This document shows, in pieces, positions 25,101 to 30,930 of a stretch of 30,930 nt of DNA. The position numbers were made by a program, and so were the translations under genes. Under the pieces are notes generated by a model, which was given only the letters and a program-made list of their open reading frames with translations, had not been told where the DNA came from and made no database searches. The stretch is from CAZGMC01 sp964526565. Its GTDB lineage: Bacteria > Pseudomonadota > Alphaproteobacteria > DSM-16000 > Inquilinaceae. Within the stretch, counting starts at the first letter, position 1; the number at the start of each line of letters is the position of its first letter. Location of the stretch: the NCBI GenBank assembly GCA_964526565.1, contig CAZGMC010000049.1, forward strand, positions 1 through 30,930, written 5' to 3'.

Positions 25101-26582
25101 ATGCCTCAGTTCGTCCAGTCCCATGGCGGTGTCGGACAGCTTACCAATACGCCGCTGGTCGATGCATTGGCCGCCTGTGCCAAGCTCACAAACGTCTCTT
25201 TCCATGCGCTGCCTATTGGGCGGGAGCGTCTTCTTGAGCACTCGAAATTTGCGAAAAAATACCAGATTATTTTCGAGAATCGCTTGACACATGAGGTTAC
25301 GATCACCTCACCCTTCTTTGATACGTTCATTGCCCCGGACAGCTTCATTTCTCAGGCCGAAGCCCTGTGCGCTCAGGCCTTTGATGCCGACGATACCCTG
25401 TTCGTCACCGGCGGCTCGACTCTGGCCAATCAGATCGTCATCGACGCGCTGGTCGAGGGCCGAAACACACGTGTCCTGGTCGATAAAGGCTGCCATCAGT
25501 CGATCCATTTTTCCCTCGATGCACGGGGTGCCGAGACCGATTACGTCAATCAAATTGAGTACTGTCGCCACTCGGAACGCTCGGCCCTGGATCTGGAGAC
25601 GCTCGTCGGACGGCTTCGCCAAGCCGAAATGCGAAATCGCCCTTACGATCTGGTTATTCTCAACGGCCAGTCGTATGACGGCACGATCCAAGACATCACC
25701 GCCGTTACGGCCGCCTTGATCGAGGCGAGCCCTTCGCTGCACACAATCTACATTGACGAGGCGTGGGGCGCATGGTGCACCTTCCACCCCGTCACCCGGC
25801 GCCATACGACCATGGCGGCGGCGCGCACGCTGAGCGCCGACTGCGGCATCACCTTCGTTGCCACACATTCGGCGCATAAGTCCCTGAATGCGCTGCGCCA
25901 AGCGTCCTACATCCATGTGACCGGAAGTGCTGCGGTCGCCGAACGGCTGCGCATGGCGCGCTACCGGCTCCACACCACATCGCCGAGCTACGCCATCCTG
26001 GCCAGTCTCGATCTTGCACGGGCACAGATGGTCGAGGAGGGCGAGGCGATGATCGGACAGTGCATCGCCCTGGCCCAAACGCTGTGCGGGGCGATCCGGG
26101 CGGATCCCGAACTGCATGGCTTCGGCCTGAATCCCCATGCGCCGCCGGCCGCCTTGCAGCATTACGTTCATATCGACCCGACGAAGGTGTCCCTGCGCAT
26201 CCTCGGGCTGTCGTTGACAGCGGCGCAGCTGCGCGAGCGGCTGTTCCAGGATCACGGCATCTATGTCAGCCGCTGCACGTCGGACAGCGTCCTGCTCAAC
26301 GTGCACATCGGGGTCACGGGCGGCGACATCGAACTCCTGCTGGCCGCGCTTCGCAATATCCAGAAGGCCTTCCTGGCGGATACCGGGGTGTCCGCTCGGT
26401 CCAACGCCTTCATCATCTCCTACCCGCCGGGCGTGCCCCTGATCGTGCCGGGCGAAACGATCAATCGGGAGAAGCAACGCGAGCTCGAAATGAAGCGGAG
26501 TACCGGGGTCAAGCTGATCACGGTCGAAGGAAAACTTGAAAACAAGGGAAGGCTTCGAGATGATCCCGTTGTCGCAGATTGA
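25101..26582 (+). CDS. Orn/Lys/Arg decarboxylase-family PLP enzyme
   Basis: A 493-residue fold-type I PLP enzyme of the ornithine/lysine/arginine decarboxylase family, short form without the N-terminal wing domain. The core has FVTGGSTLANQIVIDAL, YIDEAWGAWCTFHP (the Asp binding the PLP ring nitrogen), and the PLP lysine Lys260 in THSAHKSLNALRQASYIHV. The C-terminal domain has the conserved SYPPGVPLIVPGE. It probably decarboxylates a basic amino acid or a relative of one; the substrate cannot be told. ATG 25101 was chosen because AGGA lies 8 nt upstream and the sequence after it looks like the family start; ATG 25071 adds ten residues and has no ribosome site. Its end overlaps the next gene by 23 bp, so the two form an operon. 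Codons in the first part are less GC-rich than in the core genome. Confidence 0.85.
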   Translation: MPQFVQSHGGVGQLTNTPLVDALAACAKLTNVSFHALPIGRERLLEHSKFAKKYQIIFENRLTHEVTITSPFFDTFIAPDSFISQAEALCAQAFDADDTLFVTGGSTLANQIVIDALVEGRNTRVLVDKGCHQSIHFSLDARGAETDYVNQIEYCRHSERSALDLETLVGRLRQAEMRNRPYDLVILNGQSYDGTIQDITAVTAALIEASPSLHTIYIDEAWGAWCTFHPVTRRHTTMAAARTLSADCGITFVATHSAHKSLNALRQASYIHVTGSAAVAERLRMARYRLHTTSPSYAILASLDLARAQMVEEGEAMIGQCIALAQTLCGAIRADPELHGFGLNPHAPPAALQHYVHIDPTKVSLRILGLSLTAAQLRERLFQDHGIYVSRCTSDSVLLNVHIGVTGGDIELLLAALRNIQKAFLADTGVSARSNAFIISYPPGVPLIVPGETINREKQRELEMKRSTGVKLITVEGKLENKGRLRDDPVVAD

Positions 26583-29115
26583 AGAGAAATCCCGCGCCCG
26601 CGGCGATCAGGTGGCAATCGTGTCGCAGCAAGGGAGCATGACTTGGCACGATCTTGCGCGTACCGTACCGCAGGTGGTGGAGGGCATGGTCCGCACCGTG
26701 GACGTCAATGATCTTGCTACGGTATGCTTCGTTTCGCCGAACCGGCTGGAGCTGGTCCTTGCCGCCGCGGCGGCCGCCACACTGAAGATCACGTTCTGCG
26801 GGCTTGACTACTCGCTGCCGGCCGAGACCCTCGCCGGCATGGTCGAGGCAGCGGAGGCCGACTGCCTGATTGTGTCGTCCGCTTACCTCAATGGCCGCGG
26901 CATCGATGTGCGCACCGTGGCCGGCTCCTGCCCTGTCATCGATCTTGACGACAGGCTGCCGGGGGCGGCGCGGTTCTCCGATTTCCATGCGCTGGAGGCG
27001 ACGGGGGTCCCCACGCCTGTGCTCCGGCCGTTCCGTGCCATCTCCTTTACGTCGGGCACCTCCGGTCAGCCGAAGCTGGTCGTCCGCAACGCCTCGTTCG
27101 ACAGCCGCCGCTTCGCCTATTTCACAACCCGTTATGGGTTCTGCTCGGAAGACCGCCACCTGGTGACCATTCCGCTCTATCATGCCGCCGGCAACGGCTG
27201 GGCACGGCTGTTCCTGCACCTCGGCGCAACCGTCGTCCTGGCTCCGCCCGACGATCCGGAGGCAGCGGCCGACGTGATCCGCTCGGAATGGATCACGACC
27301 GCGGCCATGACACCGCCGATCCTGGCCGCGATCGTGAACCACGCGCGCTACAACGGCGGCCGGCTCCGGCCCAATCAGCTCAAGTTCGTGCTCGTCGGCG
27401 GCAAGCACTTTCCCGTTCCGGACAAGCTGGCGGCAATCCGCATGCTGGGGCCGGTCATCTACGAATACTACGGTACGACCGAGACGGGGGTGAACACGAT
27501 TGCCGAGCCCTGTGATCTGATGGCCAACCCGGCCAGCGTTGGGCGGACATTTGAAGGCAATCGCATCCTTGTCGTGGATGCCCAGATGAAGCCGCTGCCC
27601 GTCGGTCACGTCGGCCGCATCGCGGTGTCGAGCTACATGAACATGGATTGCTACAAGGGCGTGCCCATGGAGCGCATGTCCGTGAATGGCGACCGTTACC
27701 TCGTCACGCCCGAATACGGTCATCTGGACCAGGACGGATACCTCTTCCTGATGAACCGTTCGCAAGGGACAAACTCTATCAATCTGTACGAGCTCGAAAA
27801 CGCCATCGGCAAACTGGCGTGCGTGAAGGACGTCGCGCTGATCCCCGCCGGGGCCACCGGCGCGAGGACGGTTGATTGCGCCCTGGTGCTGAAGCCGGCC
27901 GCCACGGCGACGAGGGAACAAATGACGGCTCTGGTCCGCGACCTCCTTAAAAGGGAGCGGGTCGAGCTGAAGCGGCTGAGCATCCTCAAGAGCATCCCCT
28001 ATTCGCCGTCAGGCAAGGTTCGGGTCCCGGAGCTTCGCGCCGCCATCGAGCGTGGCGAGGAAAGTCCGTCGGCCCGCGCCGCGAACGAACCGGCAAGGCA
28101 GAAGAAGTCCGCCGCAACAGCCGCTGCCGCATCCGGCGGCCCGCCCGGACCAGCTGGCACGATCCTGACCGGCATCCTCTGCCTGCTGGGGACCGCGTTG
28201 GCCTGGGGCGCCATGTTCCCCATCACCAAGGGGGCGCTCGACACCATGGACGCCTTCCACATCACGCTCATGCGGTACGGCATGGCTTCGGTCCTGTTCC
28301 TGGTCATACTTGCGGTCAAGGAGGGGCCCGCGGCGTTGTGGCCCGGTCGCCAGGCGCTGAAGCTGTTTGGTTTCGGATCGCTCGGATTTGCCGGTTTCAG
28401 CATCCTTGCCTTCGAGGGTCTGGCCCATACCCGACCGGAGCACGCCGCGATCATCGTCGCGCTGATGCCGCTGATCACCGCCTTGATGACCTGGGCCCTG
28501 CGTGGCGTCAGACCGAGCGGTATCACGTTCGGCTGCATCTTTATAGCCCTGCTGGGCGTCGGGATAGTTGTAACGCGTGGCGACATTACCTCTCTTTCCG
28601 GCGGAGCCGTGGTTCCCAGTCTGGTCATCATGGCTGGCGCCTTTTGCTGGGTGACCTACACCATCGGCGCGAGCTTCGTGAGTGACGTCTCGCCAATCCG
28701 CTACACGGCGCTCAGTGCGGCGCTGGGAACGATGACGATCGGCGTGGCGACGCTTGGGGCGACCTGGGTCGGCTACATCGAGACGCCATCGGCAGCGACC
28801 GTCTGGAACGTCAAGTGGGAGCTGGCCTATCTGATCGTCATCGCTGGCGTCATGGCCGTCATCAGTTGGAACATGGGAATCCGGCGGCTGGGGGCGGTCA
28901 ACGGCGTGCTGTTCATCAATCTGGTGCCGATCACGGCCTTCCTGATCGGCTTCCTGATGGGCAACCGGTTCACGGCGGCCGAGCTCTATGGCGTGGCGAT
29001 TACCATCGGGGCGCTTATCGTCAACAATCTAAATGCGCGCGGCCTGCTGAAACCGGGCCGACTGCAGCCCTCGGGAGTCGCGCCGCTGACCCAGGCCAGC
29101 CGTGGCTCAGCATAG
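26560..29115 (+). CDS. Fusion of an adenylate-forming ligase and an EamA (DMT) transporter
   Basis: An 851-residue two-part protein. Residues 1 to about 500 form an AMP-binding (ANL) ligase: A3 loop FTSGTSGQPK (163-172), A5 motif YEYYGTTETG (301-310) and the catalytic A10 lysine Lys486 in SPSGKVRVPEL. The A7 motif is unusual (TPEYGHLDQDG, Glu385 where Asp is expected), and the hinge after NRSQ (399-402) is about five residues shorter than normal. A Lys/Ala/Pro-rich linker (about 500-530) leads to an EamA/DMT domain (about 532-835) with some ten membrane helices in two repeats (GTALAWGAMFPITKGAL and MAGAFCWVTYTIGASF). The frame is open throughout. Start ATG 26560 follows AAGGGAAGG; TTG 26536 is an alternative. 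No carrier protein or condensation domain is present. It may activate an acid and export the product, but this is inference. Confidence 0.85.
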   Translation: MIPLSQIEEKSRARGDQVAIVSQQGSMTWHDLARTVPQVVEGMVRTVDVNDLATVCFVSPNRLELVLAAAAAATLKITFCGLDYSLPAETLAGMVEAAEADCLIVSSAYLNGRGIDVRTVAGSCPVIDLDDRLPGAARFSDFHALEATGVPTPVLRPFRAISFTSGTSGQPKLVVRNASFDSRRFAYFTTRYGFCSEDRHLVTIPLYHAAGNGWARLFLHLGATVVLAPPDDPEAAADVIRSEWITTAAMTPPILAAIVNHARYNGGRLRPNQLKFVLVGGKHFPVPDKLAAIRMLGPVIYEYYGTTETGVNTIAEPCDLMANPASVGRTFEGNRILVVDAQMKPLPVGHVGRIAVSSYMNMDCYKGVPMERMSVNGDRYLVTPEYGHLDQDGYLFLMNRSQGTNSINLYELENAIGKLACVKDVALIPAGATGARTVDCALVLKPAATATREQMTALVRDLLKRERVELKRLSILKSIPYSPSGKVRVPELRAAIERGEESPSARAANEPARQKKSAATAAAASGGPPGPAGTILTGILCLLGTALAWGAMFPITKGALDTMDAFHITLMRYGMASVLFLVILAVKEGPAALWPGRQALKLFGFGSLGFAGFSILAFEGLAHTRPEHAAIIVALMPLITALMTWALRGVRPSGITFGCIFIALLGVGIVVTRGDITSLSGGAVVPSLVIMAGAFCWVTYTIGASFVSDVSPIRYTALSAALGTMTIGVATLGATWVGYIETPSAATVWNVKWELAYLIVIAGVMAVISWNMGIRRLGAVNGVLFINLVPITAFLIGFLMGNRFTAAELYGVAITIGALIVNNLNARGLLKPGRLQPSGVAPLTQASRGSA

Positions 29116-29139
29116 GCCGGGCGGACTCGCCGGGCACAA

Positions 29140-29165
29140 GGCACCCCGGTCACGGCCGGGGTGCC
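29140..29165. terminator. Bidirectional hairpin terminator between convergent genes
   Basis: GGCACCCCGG (29140-29149) and CCGGGGTGCC (29156-29165) form a perfect 10-bp GC-rich stem with a 6-nt loop. It lies in the 61-bp gap between the ligase-transporter gene (plus) and the LysR gene (minus), and short T-runs follow on both sides (TTT on plus, TTGTG on minus). It probably stops transcription from both directions. Confidence 0.75.
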
Positions 29166-29176
29166 GCCGTTTCCGG

Positions 29177-30094
29177 TCACGTCGGCGGACCGGCTCCGGC
29201 GTTCGGCTCAGCCGTATCGGGCGGGTGCTCGAGCAGGGCACGGTTCTCGCCGAAAAGGCCGACCAGGTAGTCGATGACGACCCGCAGCCGTGCGATGCGC
29301 GCCAGATCGCGGCGGATCAGCAGCCACACTTCGCGGGTCGGCGGCGTGATCCCCAGGTCGATCGGGCACAGACCGGTCGACTGCCGGGCCAGGAAATGCG
29401 GCAACAGCGCGATGCCGATGCCCGCCTCGGCGGCGGCAAGCTGGCTGCCGAGCGAATTCGAGCGAAAGATGATCCTGTCGACACTCAGGTGACTGTACAG
29501 CCATTCGGCTTCCGGAATGGTGTCCATATCGCTCGAGTAGGCAATGAACCGGGGCTCGGCCACGGTCCCGGCGTCAAGGCTGCCGGTCCTGGCCGTGTAG
29601 AAGCCATGAACGATCAGGCCGATGCGCCGCCCGATCATGTCGCCGTCGCTGGGGCGGGCCAGGCGCAACGCGATATCGGCCTCACGCCGCGCCAGGCTCA
29701 TGTTGCGCGACTCCGTGATCAGGTCGATCCCGATGCCAGGGTGCTGAGCCAGCAGCGGAGCGAGTCGGGGCGCGACGAAGAAGTCCGCCAGCGACCGCGT
29801 CATGGTCAGGCGCACCACCCCGGTCATGCCGCGTTCCTCATCGGCACGGCTGGCGATGGCGTCGGCATTGTCCCGCATGGCGACGGCCCGCGCATGGACG
29901 ATACTGCCGTCAGCGGTCAAATGATAACCGTCGGCCCGCCGGTCGAACAGCGTGATGCCAAGGTCGGTTTCCAACCGGTCCAGTCTTCGCGAAACCGTCG
30001 CGTGATTGACGTTCAGGCTTCGCGCGGCACCGGACAGGGTGCCGATCTCGGCAAGGCGGAGGAAGTACCGGATGTCCTCCCAGTCGAAATGCAT
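29177..30094 (-). CDS. LysR-family transcriptional regulator
   Basis: A 305-residue DNA-binding regulator. The N-terminal winged helix-turn-helix is standard: FDWEDIRYFLRLAEIGTLSGAARSLNVNHATVSRRLDRLE-type sequence at residues 3-42, split between the leading helix and the recognition helix (NHATVSRRLDRL). The effector-binding domain runs from about 95 to 290. ATG 30094 gives the family N-terminus; the 41 codons open upstream run through the intergenic region and are not LysR-like. It is convergent with the decarboxylase and ligase-transporter genes and divergent from the cysteine hydrolase gene, so by the usual LysR arrangement it most likely controls the hydrolase gene. Control of the other two genes is possible but not shown. 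Confidence 0.93.
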   Translation of the reverse strand: MHFDWEDIRYFLRLAEIGTLSGAARSLNVNHATVSRRLDRLETDLGITLFDRRADGYHLTADGSIVHARAVAMRDNADAIASRADEERGMTGVVRLTMTRSLADFFVAPRLAPLLAQHPGIGIDLITESRNMSLARREADIALRLARPSDGDMIGRRIGLIVHGFYTARTGSLDAGTVAEPRFIAYSSDMDTIPEAEWLYSHLSVDRIIFRSNSLGSQLAAAEAGIGIALLPHFLARQSTGLCPIDLGITPPTREVWLLIRRDLARIARLRVVIDYLVGLFGENRALLEHPPDTAEPNAGAGPPT

Positions 30095-30140
30095 TGATCT
30101 TTTTTTCACAGCCTTTGTGCCGCAATGGGGGGTCTCGTGA

Positions 30141-30150
30141 TGGGCGCCCA
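30141..30150. promoter_or_regulatory. Perfect palindrome in the LysR/hydrolase divergent region
   Basis: TGGGCGCCCA is a 10-bp perfect palindrome near the middle of the 139-bp divergent spacer. It is a candidate regulator site by position, although it does not show the T-N11-A pattern usual for LysR sites. Confidence 0.25.
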
Positions 30151-30171
30151 GCCGATACGATGCGACAGGGA

Positions 30172-30197
30172 CGCTGGATTTCCCAGGCCATCCAGCG
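30172..30197. promoter_or_regulatory. 8-bp inverted repeat upstream of the cysteine hydrolase gene
   Basis: CGCTGGAT (30172-30179) and ATCCAGCG (30190-30197) are perfect inverted arms around a 10-bp centre, ending 36 bp before the chosen start codon. It is a good candidate for the operator of the divergent LysR regulator, or a leader hairpin. Confidence 0.4.
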
Positions 30198-30233
30198 GCA
30201 AGGCCGACGACTTCCATGCCAGAGGATCAATCG

Positions 30234-30845
30234 ATGAGCGAGACTCCAAAGACGCTGCTCGAACTGGCCGGTGCGCCGACGCACCCGGGCTCTTTCGCCG
30301 ATGCGGCGCTCCTGCTAATAGATTACCAGAAGGAGTATACGGAGGGAAGCCTGCAGCTTCAAGCCGTTTCCGAGGCAATCGCTGAAGCCGCATCTCTTCT
30401 CTATATGGCCCGCGAAGCGGGTGCGCCGGTTTTCCACATCGTCCATCACGGCCGGCCCGGAGCGGCGCTTTTCAACCCAGAGTCATCAATGGTTGAGATC
30501 GTCCCGGAACTGCTGCCCATCCCGGGCGAGACGGTCGTGACCAAAGGCCTGCCGAACGCCTTCGCCAGGACCAACCTTCAGGAGCTGCTGCAGGCGACCG
30601 GCTGCAAGGAGCTGATCGTGAGCGGCTTCATGAGCCATCTTTGCGTCAGTTCGACCGTCCGTGCCGCCCTCGATCTTGGTTACCGCTCGACCGTTGTCGC
30701 CTCGGCGTGCGCCACCCGGCCGCTGCCGATCGACAACAACGACAGCGTGCCGGCGACGGACCTGCACCGCGCTGAACTTGCGGCGTTGGGCGACCGTTTC
30801 GCCGTGATCTGTCGTTCGGTAGCAGATCTGCGCTCGGTTGCGTGA
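30234..30845 (+). CDS. Isochorismatase-like cysteine hydrolase
   Basis: A 203-residue hydrolase of the isochorismatase-like superfamily, whose members cleave amide or related bonds (nicotinamide, N-carbamoyl compounds, isochorismate). The catalytic triad is visible: Asp30 in LLIDYQKEY, Lys104 in VTKGLPNAF and Cys137 in MSHLCVSSTVRAALDLGY. The metal-binding and active-site loop around VFHIVHHGRPGA is also typical. ATG 30234 follows AGAGGA by 7 nt; ATG 30216 would place the start before that site and is less likely. The gene is divergent from the LysR gene and likely regulated by it. Its substrate is unknown; next to the ligase-transporter locus, it could hydrolyse the product or a precursor. 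Confidence 0.88.
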   Translation: MSETPKTLLELAGAPTHPGSFADAALLLIDYQKEYTEGSLQLQAVSEAIAEAASLLYMAREAGAPVFHIVHHGRPGAALFNPESSMVEIVPELLPIPGETVVTKGLPNAFARTNLQELLQATGCKELIVSGFMSHLCVSSTVRAALDLGYRSTVVASACATRPLPIDNNDSVPATDLHRAELAALGDRFAVICRSVADLRSVA

Positions 30846-30852
30846 CAGCACG

Positions 30853-30925
30853 CCGTTCCCGACCGCGATCATCGCGCATGCACGCCTTGGCCACCCTGAC
30901 ACATGCCAAGCGCGGTCGGGAACGG
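30853..30925. repeat. 15-bp perfect inverted repeat at the right edge
   Basis: CCGTTCCCGACCGCG (30853-30867) and its exact complement CGCGGTCGGGAACGG (30911-30925) are separated by 43 bp, 8 bp after the hydrolase stop. Inside, CTTGGC (30886-30891) and GCCAAG (30905-30910) form a second stem that abuts the right arm. It could be a long terminator hairpin, a small palindromic mobile element, or an RNA. Confidence 0.75.
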
Positions 30926-30930
30926 GCCAA

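Overview
The window is about 31 kb of high-GC DNA from an alphaproteobacterium, probably Rhodospirillales-like. This rests on gene content and order: an IscR-led hybrid ISC/SUF iron-sulfur operon, an SDR reductase followed by uvrC, and uniformly high GC at third codon positions. No rRNA, tRNA, CRISPR array or intact insertion sequence was recognised. A run of exactly 100 Ns (6332-6431) marks a scaffold gap inside tandem repeats.

Layout. 273-1819 (minus) holds two envelope proteins of unknown function. 2022-3982 (minus) holds tyrS and an alpha/beta hydrolase. 4586-14114 (plus) is the iron-sulfur locus: iscR, an IscS-type cysteine desulfurase, a [2Fe-2S] ferredoxin, sufB, an unrecognised 75-residue protein, sufC, sufD, sufS, sufU, sufT and an A-type carrier. 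It combines ISC-type parts (regulator, desulfurase, ferredoxin) with a full SUF scaffold, and long leaders precede iscR and sufB. A class I aspartate aminotransferase follows (14372-15574), then a 509-bp spacer carrying a palindromic repeat doublet. A SWIM-SNF2 helicase is on the minus strand (16084-19497), divergent from a YrbG-like Ca2+/Na+ antiporter, an SDR reductase and uvrC on the plus strand.

Downstream of uvrC the sequence looks like a breakpoint or island edge. The 3' end of an HlyD-type membrane fusion protein gene (minus) and the 3' end of a GT4 glycosyltransferase gene (plus) are joined head to head near 24360, both without their 5' parts. An AT-rich stretch with a possible third glycosyltransferase remnant follows.

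The accessory locus at 25101-30845 is the most unusual part: an Orn/Lys/Arg-type PLP decarboxylase overlaps a gene for an 851-residue protein that joins an adenylate-forming ligase domain to a complete EamA (DMT) transporter domain. A strong hairpin separates it from a convergent LysR regulator, which is divergent from an isochorismatase-like cysteine hydrolase. I infer a small-molecule pathway (amine formation, acid activation, export, with regulation and perhaps hydrolysis alongside); the substrate is unknown. A 15-bp perfect inverted repeat closes the window.
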